DNA of 64,000 nucleotides. Origin: Microbacterium rhizosphaerae (GTDB lineage: Bacteria > Actinomycetota > Actinomycetes > Actinomycetales > Microbacteriaceae). The number at the start of each line of letters is the position of its first letter. The first letter of the stretch is position 1. Shown piece after piece: positions 16,994 through 24,996 of the stretch. A model generated the notes under the pieces. It searched no databases. It worked only from the letters and a program-made list of their open reading frames with translations, and was not told the origin of the DNA. The translations under genes and the position numbers were made by a program. The stretch is from assembly GCF_034120055.1 (NCBI RefSeq), contig NZ_CP139368.1:2914001-2978000 (forward strand), in the 5' to 3' direction.

Positions 16994-17560
16994 CCGTTTG
17001 AGCCAGAGGGTGATGGCTCTTAGGACGGCTCCGCCGCGGTAGGTGAGGGCGAGTTTGTCGTAGCGGGTGGCGAGGCCGCGCCACTGCTTGTCTTCGTTGA
17101 AGCCGCGTTCGACGACGTTTCGGCCCTTGTAGTCCTGGATGTCGTAGCTGACCGGCCGCCCGCCGCGGGAGCCGCGCCGTTTGCGATGGCCCTGCTGGTC
17201 CGACGGCTCGGGTATGACGGCGACGATGTCCCGGTCCCGCAGGTGCTGCCGGATCGCACGGGACGAGTACGCCTTGTCGCCGCGGAGCCGGTCAGGGCGG
17301 GTGCGCGGCCTTCCGGGTCCGCGCCGGGCGACTTTGAGGTGGTCCATCAGGACGGGGAACATCGGCGCGTCGCCGGCTTGTCCCGGCCCGACGAGCACCA
17401 CCAGCGGACGCCCGCGACCGTCGACGAGGTGATGGATCTTCGTGCTCAAACCGCCGCGTGACCGGCCGATCGCATGGTCAGGCGGTTCCTCGCGCAGATT
17501 CTTGTAACTCGAGAGAGCCCCCTGTGTCGCGCCGAAGGTTCGTCGCGTGCTGATGCGCAC
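16976..17560 (-). CDS. IS5-family transposase, second ORF
   Basis: 194 aa, the C-terminal half of an IS5/IS427-group transposase split over two frames. It carries the second catalytic Asp ('LRGDKAYSSRA') and the Glu motif ('NVVERGFNEDKQWRGLATRYDK'). It is probably made by frameshifting from the upstream ORF in their overlap (17478-17560). Its stop codon TAG lies in the CTAG target duplication, outside the IS proper. Confidence 0.85.
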   Translation of the reverse strand: MRISTRRTFGATQGALSSYKNLREEPPDHAIGRSRGGLSTKIHHLVDGRGRPLVVLVGPGQAGDAPMFPVLMDHLKVARRGPGRPRTRPDRLRGDKAYSSRAIRQHLRDRDIVAVIPEPSDQQGHRKRRGSRGGRPVSYDIQDYKGRNVVERGFNEDKQWRGLATRYDKLALTYRGGAVLRAITLWLKRLGDTP

Positions 17561-17920
17561 GGTTGATCGTGGAGTCCACGCTCACCGCCCAATCGATCTC
17601 ACCGGCAGCGTCGGCGTCAGCGAGGATCTCCGCGTAGATCCGATCCCACGTGCCATCGCCGCTGAACCGGCGGTGCCGCTTCCACGCCGTCTGCCACGGC
17701 CCGAACTCGGCAGGCAGGTCACGCCATGGCGAACCGGTCCGGTACCGCCACACGATCCCCTCCACGACCCGCCGGTGATCCTGGAAAGGGCGACCGCCCT
17801 TCCGCGACGCGACCGGCATCAACGGCTCGATCCGAGCCCACGCAGCATCCGACAGCGACTCAGTACGCGACACGCTCACCAGCCTGCCGCCAACCACCCC
17901 GACAGGTTAGGAGACACGCC
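16980..17920 (-). mobile_element. IS5-family (IS427-like) insertion sequence
   Basis: 941 bp. Perfect 15-bp terminal inverted repeats, GGCGTGTCTCCTAAC at 16980-16994 and its complement at 17906-17920. They are flanked by the 4-bp target duplication CTAG (16976-16979, 17921-17924), typical of this group. It is inserted in the last codons of the HNH nuclease gene. Confidence 0.92.
17478..17879 (-). CDS. IS5-family transposase, first ORF
   Basis: 133 aa from GTG 17879. DUF4096-like N-terminal domain ('LSDAAWARIEPLMPVASRKG', 'GIVWRYRTGSPWRDLPAEFG') and the first catalytic Asp ('AVSVDSTINRAHQHA'). It overlaps the second ORF in another frame. Confidence 0.85.
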   Translation of the reverse strand: MSVSRTESLSDAAWARIEPLMPVASRKGGRPFQDHRRVVEGIVWRYRTGSPWRDLPAEFGPWQTAWKRHRRFSGDGTWDRIYAEILADADAAGEIDWAVSVDSTINRAHQHATNLRRDTGGSLELQESARGTA

Positions 17921-17924
17921 CTAG

Positions 17925-18286
17925 CCGCGGACCTCCCCGAGCAAACGTAAGCGCGGCTACCACCGGCACACATCGAGTCACGATTCCACTGCACGCGCCA
18001 CTTCGCCGTCCTCTGACTACACTCCACACTGCCGGAAGGCGGAGTCTCTGACTTTGCCCGGCACATGTCGCCTGTGGGCCCGGGTCCTGACCCACGGGTA
18101 CGGCAGAACGATCGCCAATCGCAGAGCATGAGTTTTGCTTAGAGCATAGACATGTGGTGAGACTGTCGGTATCGTGCCTTGCGGGACGAACACTGCGAGC
18201 GGTCTGAGACCAGGGCTTCAGGCTTGAGTAGGAATTTCAGCAGCGCCAAGACACATCTGAACTGCCGCCCTTACGTGAGGAGCTTT
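17925..18286. other. 362-bp gap holding the displaced HNH 3' end and the leader of the Mza-like operon
   Basis: 17925-17950 is the original 3' end of the HNH gene (CCGCGGACCTCC...CAAACGTAA), now separated from it by the IS5 element. The rest has no convincing gene. It carries the two-part element at 18114-18151, then a leader of about 135 nt to the GTG at 18287. No rho-independent terminator is evident. Confidence 0.55.
18114..18151 (+). promoter_or_regulatory. Two-part upstream element of the Mza-like operon (copy 2)
   Basis: GCCAATCGCAG (18114-18124), 16 nt, then AGAGCATAGAC (18141-18151). It matches copy 1 at 12311-12348 in 21 of 22 fixed positions with the same spacing. The 16-nt spacers differ, so the matching parts look selected. 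Likely the promoter or operator of the operon. Confidence 0.6.
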
Positions 18287-20911
18287 GTGAGCGAGATGAC
18301 AGACGCATACCCGGACGATCGGATCGACAACTTCGCTGACATGGTCGGCGCCTGGGTCGCAGGCGGCCAGTCACTGGACTCTGTGCGCAGCTACCTGAGG
18401 ATCACGAAGACGCCCGACGACCTGATCGAGCTGGCGATCGCGCGATTCGAGATGCGGATGTCCGACATCAACGGCGTTGAGGTCGTGGTCGACCCCGAGG
18501 GCGATCACACCGCCTGGTACGCCGGCCCCAAGGCCGCAGACCGCTTCTGGCCGCCCGTGAAGGCCGCGCTCCAGCAACGCCTGCCCGCTGGCGCGGTGAC
18601 GGACGTCGACAAGGTGACCAGCCTCACGCTGTCGAAGCTCCACGCCCCGGGGACCGCGCAGTTCTCAGATCGCGGTCTCGTCCTCGGCTATGTCCAGAGC
18701 GGCAAGACCACGAACTTCATGGCGCTTGCGGCCAAAGCGGCCGACGCGGGATACAAGCTCATCGTCGTCCTCTCGGGCGTGACGGACAGCCTCAGAGATC
18801 AGACCCAGGAGCGCGTGGACGAGGTGCTCGTCGGAGACTCAGCCGACTGGTTCCCCCTCACCAAGCGTGGCGATGACTTCGCCCACTCCACAGGCGCACG
18901 GGCGCTCTTCACTAAGTTCAACGGAGCGCTGATCGCCGTCGTCAAGAAGAACCCCGCGCGCCTGCGACGTCTGCGTGATTGGATGACAGGCGCCGGCAAG
19001 ATCGCCATGGAGCACGCTCCCCTGCTGTTGATCGACGATGAGGCCGATCAGGCGAGCATCAATGTTGGCGATGCGGCTCGCGCGTCCACGATCAACGCGC
19101 TCCTGCGCGACATCCTGAAGCATCCGCGAAGCGCGTATGTCGCGTACACGGCGACGCCGTTCGCCAACCTGCTGATCGATCCCCGCAATGAGAGCGACCT
19201 CTACCCGCGCGACCTCATCGTGTCGATGCCCAAGCCCGCCGGCTACTTCGGCCCCGAGCGTCTGTTCGGCAACATCGATCTACCGGATGACGCGGGACTC
19301 GACATGATCAGAACAATTCCTGCAGGCGAGGCTGTGTCTGCTCGCCCCCCGGCTGGTCTCGGAGCGGTCAACACATGGAACCCCGTGCTGGGCTCGGAGC
19401 TACGACGATCCATCCTGTGGTTCATCCTGTCGACGGCCGCCAAGCGCCAGCGGAACGGCAACGGGCAACACTCGACCATGCTCATCCACACATCCATGCT
19501 GTCGGAGGCGCACTTCCGTACACGTGACATCGTCTCCGCCGCGCTCGACGCGATTCGCGTCGGCATCGCCACGGACGACGTCGGAGTGATCAACGAACTT
19601 CACGAGGTCTGGGTCGCTGAGTCGACGCGGGTTCCCGCGAGCCGCTTCGACCACGCGAGTCTCGAATGGGATGATCTGCTCCCGGCGCTGCGAGGGACCG
19701 CAGATGACATCGACATCGTGGTCGACAACTACAAGTCCAGGGACCGTCTCAGCTATGCGTCCATCACCCCGACCACGGCGATAGTCATCGGCGGCAACAC
19801 CCTGTCCCGCGGTCTGACACTCGAGGGTCTGACAGCCAGCTACTTTGTCCGCTCAGCATCCGCCTACGACACCCTGCTGCAGATGGGCCGCTGGTTCGGG
19901 TACCGCAGCGGCTACGAGGATCTATGCCGCATCTGGATGACCGATGAGCTGCGCAGGTGGTTCCGCGACCTGTCTCGGGTCGAGCAGGAGATCCGTGACG
20001 AAATCGCGCGTTACCGACGCGAGGGTCTCTCGCCTCTGGAACTGGGCGTGCGGATCCGACTACACCCCGACCTCGCCATCACTGAGGCGTCCAAGATGCA
20101 GAACGCGGTGAACGCGTCACTGTCGTACAGCGGCCGCAACCCGCAGACCACGGTCTTCCGCAGGCACGACAGCGAACGGCTGGATCGCAACATAAGGGCC
20201 GCGAAGCACCTGCTCGAGACCATCCAGCGTCATGGCGGCGCAGTCGAGGAGTTCGCTGCCGGAGGCTCTCTCAACCAGCTCCTCAGGGGCTTCCGCGACG
20301 TTCCGGCCGAGTACATCCTGCGGTTCCTCGCTGAGTACGAGTTCGACGAAGACCAGCGCGAAATGACCCGCGAATTGCTCTCGACTTACATCCGTGACGA
20401 GCTCAAGAACGGGTCGCTGGAGAAGTGGCGCGCCGTCGTCATGGAGGGCCCCAGCGGCGAAAAGATTGAGCTTCCGGGTGTGGGGCAGGTGGGTACCGTC
20501 GTCCGCAGCCGAATCGCTAACACGGATGATGACATCGCGAACATCCGGATCCTCACGAGCGCGGAAGACCGCGTCGCGGGGATCGACTGGGAGTCCGACG
20601 AGACGCCTCCCAAGGGCGCAGACCTGCTCGTCGAGCGTTCGAAGCGACACCCGAAAGAGGGCATCCTTCGCCTCTACCTGATCGACCGCACGTCAGCTCC
20701 GAAGGCAGGGTCGCAGACCCGCGCGGCGCTGGATGCCGCGGGGATCGTGACGGGAATCTCAGTCGACTTCCCGGAGTCGTCGACACCGGACCAGAGCATC
20801 GGATATGTGATCGCTGCAGTTCCGGGCGCAGAAGACGTCGAAGAGGCAGAAGCAGCCAGCGCCGCCGACGACGCGGATGAGAAGGAGCTGGACGATACCG
20901 ATGAGGCTTGA
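18287..20911 (+). CDS. Z1-domain protein (helicase-like ATPase), Mza-like system
   Basis: 874 aa. ATPase motifs in order: Walker A 'GYVQSGKTTNFM' (about residue 134), 'LLLIDDEADQ' as Walker B (about 245), 'YTATPFANLL' as a helicase motif III (about 286), 'GGNTLSRGLTLEGL' (about 501) and 'QMGRWFGYR' as motif VI (about 531). The latter two are signatures of the Z1 domain found in predicted restriction and defence loci. The C-terminal 80 residues are acidic. GTG 18287 has AGGAG 4 nt upstream; ATG 18296 is an alternative. It overlaps the next gene by 11 bases, so the operon is translationally coupled. Presumed role: ATP-driven DNA translocation or remodelling. Confidence 0.88.
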   Translation: MSEMTDAYPDDRIDNFADMVGAWVAGGQSLDSVRSYLRITKTPDDLIELAIARFEMRMSDINGVEVVVDPEGDHTAWYAGPKAADRFWPPVKAALQQRLPAGAVTDVDKVTSLTLSKLHAPGTAQFSDRGLVLGYVQSGKTTNFMALAAKAADAGYKLIVVLSGVTDSLRDQTQERVDEVLVGDSADWFPLTKRGDDFAHSTGARALFTKFNGALIAVVKKNPARLRRLRDWMTGAGKIAMEHAPLLLIDDEADQASINVGDAARASTINALLRDILKHPRSAYVAYTATPFANLLIDPRNESDLYPRDLIVSMPKPAGYFGPERLFGNIDLPDDAGLDMIRTIPAGEAVSARPPAGLGAVNTWNPVLGSELRRSILWFILSTAAKRQRNGNGQHSTMLIHTSMLSEAHFRTRDIVSAALDAIRVGIATDDVGVINELHEVWVAESTRVPASRFDHASLEWDDLLPALRGTADDIDIVVDNYKSRDRLSYASITPTTAIVIGGNTLSRGLTLEGLTASYFVRSASAYDTLLQMGRWFGYRSGYEDLCRIWMTDELRRWFRDLSRVEQEIRDEIARYRREGLSPLELGVRIRLHPDLAITEASKMQNAVNASLSYSGRNPQTTVFRRHDSERLDRNIRAAKHLLETIQRHGGAVEEFAAGGSLNQLLRGFRDVPAEYILRFLAEYEFDEDQREMTRELLSTYIRDELKNGSLEKWRAVVMEGPSGEKIELPGVGQVGTVVRSRIANTDDDIANIRILTSAEDRVAGIDWESDETPPKGADLLVERSKRHPKEGILRLYLIDRTSAPKAGSQTRAALDAAGIVTGISVDFPESSTPDQSIGYVIAAVPGAEDVEEAEAASAADDADEKELDDTDEA

Positions 20912-22724
20912 GCTCTACTCCGAGAAGGTACCGCCCACAGGCACGATCGACGGCGATGCCACTCGGCGCGCGCTCGGCAAGCCCAACCTCGGATTCTGGG
21001 AGGTGTTCCTGCGTGAGTCGCTGCAGAACAGCTGGGACGCCCGGCTCGAGCGAGACGCATCGATCGACTTCGCGATCGATGCGGTCCGTTTGAGCGCGGA
21101 TTCCATTGCCGTGCTCCGGGATGTGGTCTTCGCCGACTCGCTGCCTGCGCCCGCAGACGCGCTAGGCAGGCTGCTCGGTTCGGGCGGAGTCGATGCACTC
21201 ATGGTGCGGGACGGCGGGACTCGAGGTCTCGCCGGCCCGGCACCTGCGGACCAGGCAGTTCCCGAAGGCGTGCGAACCGACTTCCGGAACTTCGTCTTCG
21301 ACATCGGGCGTGATCCGCGGCGTCAGCTTGGTGGGGGCACCTACGGTTTCGGCAAGGGCGTGCTCTACGATGCGAGCCAGGTGCGCACCTGCCTCGTCTA
21401 CACGCGCACGCAGCTCGAGGGCGAGCTTGTCGATCGCTTCATCGCCACCAGCGTCGGCTCGGGATTCGAGCACGCAGGTTTCCGATACACCGGACGCCAC
21501 TGGTGGGGCCGGCGTCCGGAGCAGGGAGTGCTGCCGCTCGAGGGTTTCGCGGCGACCGACCTCGCAGACCGCCTCGGCATGCTCACGCCCGATGGCGGGT
21601 CCGGAACCACAATCGCGGTACTGGCGCCTCGGGACCCGTCCGCCGATTTGGGCGAGCCGCTGGAAGCGGTCATGGAGTCGATTCGTGAAGCCACCGTGAC
21701 GTGGGCGTGGCCACACCTCACGGCCGCGAGCGGCGAAGCCAGCATCCGTTTCGCGTATTCCATTCATGGCGAGCCGTTACCCCTACGAATAGACGACTAT
21801 CCGCAGATCCAGCAGTTCGCGCTCGCATATCGCGAGGCCACGCGCGTCCAGTCCGAACCCGGCTACCAGCACTCGTGGCAAGTCGAAGCGCACTCGCTGC
21901 CACTCGACGCCAACCGTCCCCGAACAGGCGTGCTCGTTGTCCGTCGCGCTGTCCAGGCAGAGGCTATGGAGAAGCGGCTCAGCCGGGATCTCGATTCCAC
22001 GGTCGCCCTCATGCGCGGCCCGCGATTCGTCGTTCGCTACGAGAAGATCGACTCGGACCCACATGGCCAGTACGTCGCAGGCGTCTTTCTCGCCGACCCG
22101 CGGATGGAGGATGTGTTCGCGCGCTCCGAACCCGTGACGCATGATTCGTGGGCACGTGAGCGCGGCCGCGCAAACATGCGGCCGATCGGATGGACGCTGA
22201 ACGACATCCAGACGGCCACCGCTGTCCGACTTGACGTTCCTGACCCCGAGGATTCGAAGTCCAGCATCGGCGGTGTGGCGCAGCTCTCGCGCACACTCGC
22301 AGAGAACCTCGTGGGCTTCAGCGGCAAGGGCGCCGAGAAGCAATCCCGTCGAAGCCCCAGCGGCATGCGCTCCCGCGTTGAGCTGTCGGTGACGGGGGCG
22401 GGGGCCCCCTCTCCCGTGGGTGTGGACGGCGAGCAGATCACGGTTGACTTTCCGCTCACCGTGCGCATCCGTCCGGGTGCGGACCTGTCGCGGTGGATCG
22501 TCCACGCTGAACCTCGGGTCATCACAGAGGCCGGAGGTGGTGCAGCGAAGGCTGAGTCGGACACTCCCGTGGCGGTGATCGGGTGGTTCGTCGGGGACGA
22601 GATGGTTGCGGCCGGAGACCGGATCGGCGGACTCGAGCTCAAGCTCGAAGACATGGCTGTGCGTGTGACGCATACGCGCAGAGCCGCCATCGGCGTGACT
22701 ATCACGAAGGAGGCTCTCGCGTGA
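20901..22724 (+). CDS. GHKL (MutL/MORC-like) ATPase, Mza-like system
   Basis: About 607 aa. The GHKL/Bergerat ATP-binding fold is shown by the N-box 'FLRESLQNSWDAR' (residues about 36-48), the G1-like 'LMVRDGGTRGL' and the G2-like 'LGGGTYGFGKGVLY'. MutL/MORC-type GHKL ATPases are known partners of Z1 proteins in predicted restriction-type loci. They dimerise on ATP and would clamp or sense DNA. The rest has no recognised nuclease motif. ATG 20901 gives the most family-like start; ATG 20877 in the same frame is possible. Its stop overlaps the next start (TGATG). Confidence 0.82.
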   Translation: MRLELYSEKVPPTGTIDGDATRRALGKPNLGFWEVFLRESLQNSWDARLERDASIDFAIDAVRLSADSIAVLRDVVFADSLPAPADALGRLLGSGGVDALMVRDGGTRGLAGPAPADQAVPEGVRTDFRNFVFDIGRDPRRQLGGGTYGFGKGVLYDASQVRTCLVYTRTQLEGELVDRFIATSVGSGFEHAGFRYTGRHWWGRRPEQGVLPLEGFAATDLADRLGMLTPDGGSGTTIAVLAPRDPSADLGEPLEAVMESIREATVTWAWPHLTAASGEASIRFAYSIHGEPLPLRIDDYPQIQQFALAYREATRVQSEPGYQHSWQVEAHSLPLDANRPRTGVLVVRRAVQAEAMEKRLSRDLDSTVALMRGPRFVVRYEKIDSDPHGQYVAGVFLADPRMEDVFARSEPVTHDSWARERGRANMRPIGWTLNDIQTATAVRLDVPDPEDSKSSIGGVAQLSRTLAENLVGFSGKGAEKQSRRSPSGMRSRVELSVTGAGAPSPVGVDGEQITVDFPLTVRIRPGADLSRWIVHAEPRVITEAGGGAAKAESDTPVAVIGWFVGDEMVAAGDRIGGLELKLEDMAVRVTHTRRAAIGVTITKEALA

Positions 22725-23617
22725 TGCACCCCAGCCGGGGCTATCGTACTCTGCCCGTCACAGCTGTCCGCGCGGACCGCTGGACGGTGGCCGTTGAAGA
22801 CGGCCCTTCCTACGACAACATGACGGTCGCGACCGATTGGACGTACTACCAGAGCATTCAGGCGAGCGTCGACTTGCTTGTCGACGCGTCAGGTCTCGCC
22901 GTGCTCGTCGGACTGCCCGATGACGCCGAGTTCGGTGCGACTCTGTCGTGGCGGACCACTCGGGTGGGTCTGCGCGGAAGCTCACCCGTCACCGGGATCG
23001 ACGGCGGCGAGGTTTCGCTGAGCACGCTGATCCCGATCGGCGAAGTGGGGGGCTCACTCACCCTCGAAGCGAAAGTCATTCTGGTTTCCCCGGGAAGCGG
23101 CTGTAAGGACGAGCTTGCGCCGACGGAGCTTGGCTCGATTCTGTGGACGGACGAGTGGCCGGTTGTGCTGGAGGGCATCGCAGCCAGACTGCCGATCATT
23201 CCAGTCTCCATGGGTCAGCACCCGTTCTACGACCTCCACAACGCGCGATGGCTCGTGAAGGTCGAGATGGCCGACCTCGAAGCGCCGATCGACGCGGCGG
23301 TGCGCATTTTCGTGAATGAGTCGAATGAGAACGTCCAGCGCATGATGTCCGAGCCGGGCGGAGAGACCGCGAACGCGATGACATCGTCGCTGCTCATCGA
23401 CATCCAACGTGAGCTGATGCGCCTCGCGCTCGCCGAGGACAGCGCCTACGAGCATGACCGCGATTATCCCGATGGGTCCCTGGGCGACGCACTGTCCGCC
23501 TCGCTCCGTCTGTTCCCGAAGGACTTTGAGCTGTTGCAGAACATCGCGCAGTACGACGGCGCAAGCTTCGACGTCGAGCTGCAGGGCCGGCTGGGTGAGG
23601 AGCGGGTAAATGGCTGA
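22724..23617 (+). CDS. Uncharacterised protein of the Mza-like operon
   Basis: 297 aa from ATG 22724, overlapping the previous stop. GTG 22721 is better spaced from AAGGAGG at 22707-22713 and may be used. N-terminal half is beta-rich with Gly/Val strands, the C-terminal half helical ('TSSLLIDIQRELMRLALAED'). No catalytic motif seen. By position it corresponds to an unnamed accessory component between the GHKL and AIPR genes. Confidence 0.7.
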   Translation: MHPSRGYRTLPVTAVRADRWTVAVEDGPSYDNMTVATDWTYYQSIQASVDLLVDASGLAVLVGLPDDAEFGATLSWRTTRVGLRGSSPVTGIDGGEVSLSTLIPIGEVGGSLTLEAKVILVSPGSGCKDELAPTELGSILWTDEWPVVLEGIAARLPIIPVSMGQHPFYDLHNARWLVKVEMADLEAPIDAAVRIFVNESNENVQRMMSEPGGETANAMTSSLLIDIQRELMRLALAEDSAYEHDRDYPDGSLGDALSASLRLFPKDFELLQNIAQYDGASFDVELQGRLGEERVNG

Positions 23618-24971
23618 GCACGCGTTCCCTGCGGCATGGCCACGAATGCCGATCGATGAGGCGGTTATCACCCTCGCGAAGCTTCGAGAGCTGTCGACGC
23701 TGGAGGCACAGGACTTCGTCTCCACCGATGTCGAGAGCCGCCGATTCTATGCGACCGCACCCACCCGCGTCGACAAACGGCGACTCGACGAGCTTCGCGC
23801 CTCGGTGGTCAGGCTTGCAGAGAGGCACGGATTCCCGCGAGAGCGCGACGAGCGCGCCAAGCCGACGTTTGACCAGGAGCTGGCTGTTCTCTTCGCGACG
23901 TCGGTCCCGATGTTGCCTGTCGAGGCCGCGGATGAGGAGGTCTGGGCGTTTCTCACGCTTAGCGTCCTACCGGATGTTGCTGTCTGGCGCTGGCCGGCGA
24001 AGCCCGGTGACCCCGATCGAACGGTTGTTGTCGACGAGGACGAAGATGCCTCCAAGTCAGACTCACGGGCGGAGCGCTTGCTTGGGCGACGGCGCGGCGT
24101 GTTCCGCCAGGCATGGTGGCGCGCGCACCTGCTCGGCACTGAAGCGTGCCTGAGGCTCGACGAGGACAACTTCATTAATCTGACAGATCGCGTCTCCTTG
24201 ACTGGTTACCGCCTCATCGGCGCACTGGTCACACAATCCCACCTCGCGCGGATCGACCGCGGGTCCTACGATCGCCGCTTCTCCCTGCGCCGAGCTCTGG
24301 TTCTGATTGGCCGTGAGTTCGGCCGCCTCGCGGTGGAGGCGCTTCCCGAAGAGTGCGTCCGGATTGTCATTGAAGCCGCGTTCGACCAGGCGGAACTCGA
24401 TGTGGCCGAGGAGAAGGCGCGCAGGGCGGAGGAGAAGGCCGGGAGGACTGCGGCGGAGAATACAACCAACGGCCTCGCGACGCCCTTTGGCCAGGAACTG
24501 GCGTCTGGCGAGACACGCGAGCCCGCTGCCGCTGGCCCGGTCGGGTCGACCGAGGAGCCGGCAGATGAGACGGTCATCGACGAGGGCGACGGCGTCGAAG
24601 CTCAAGCAGGGATGACAGACGCGCGAACTCGGTTCCTGCAGGCCGCAGCGCCGTATGCGTCCATCCTCGAGCCGATGCTGCTGCCGGTCGACTACGCCAC
24701 TGCGATGGCGATGCTCGCACAGGCGGAGCAGCATGTGCGAGCGCTTAAGGGCGATCCCATCGCCGCCCGCATCTTCGATGATCTGAGCGGTGTCATCGGC
24801 GACTGGGCCTCGCTCGAACACGTTGAGCGATCAATCGTCTATGCCGCGCTCGCGTACTTCGTCGAGGACGACGACATCACCGCAGACACCGGACCAGGCG
24901 GGCTCCTGGATGATGCCGAGGTTGTAGACGCCGCCTTCGTTGCACTGGGCCGCGAGCGGGAATTGGGCTGA
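23610..24971 (+). CDS. Uncharacterised protein of the Mza-like operon, DUF6339-like
   Basis: 453 aa, starting 8 bases before the previous gene ends. 'GVFRQAWWRAHLL' (about residue 168) and the following helical region resemble DUF6339 proteins, which occur in such operons; that label is tentative. A low-complexity Glu/Ala stretch (about 275-330) separates it from a helical C-terminal domain ('ILEPMLLPVDYATAMAML'). No nuclease motif recognised. Confidence 0.65.
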   Translation: MAEHAFPAAWPRMPIDEAVITLAKLRELSTLEAQDFVSTDVESRRFYATAPTRVDKRRLDELRASVVRLAERHGFPRERDERAKPTFDQELAVLFATSVPMLPVEAADEEVWAFLTLSVLPDVAVWRWPAKPGDPDRTVVVDEDEDASKSDSRAERLLGRRRGVFRQAWWRAHLLGTEACLRLDEDNFINLTDRVSLTGYRLIGALVTQSHLARIDRGSYDRRFSLRRALVLIGREFGRLAVEALPEECVRIVIEAAFDQAELDVAEEKARRAEEKAGRTAAENTTNGLATPFGQELASGETREPAAAGPVGSTEEPADETVIDEGDGVEAQAGMTDARTRFLQAAAPYASILEPMLLPVDYATAMAMLAQAEQHVRALKGDPIAARIFDDLSGVIGDWASLEHVERSIVYAALAYFVEDDDITADTGPGGLLDDAEVVDAAFVALGRERELG

Positions 24972-24996
24972 CGGGAACACGGAGGACTTGCGACCA

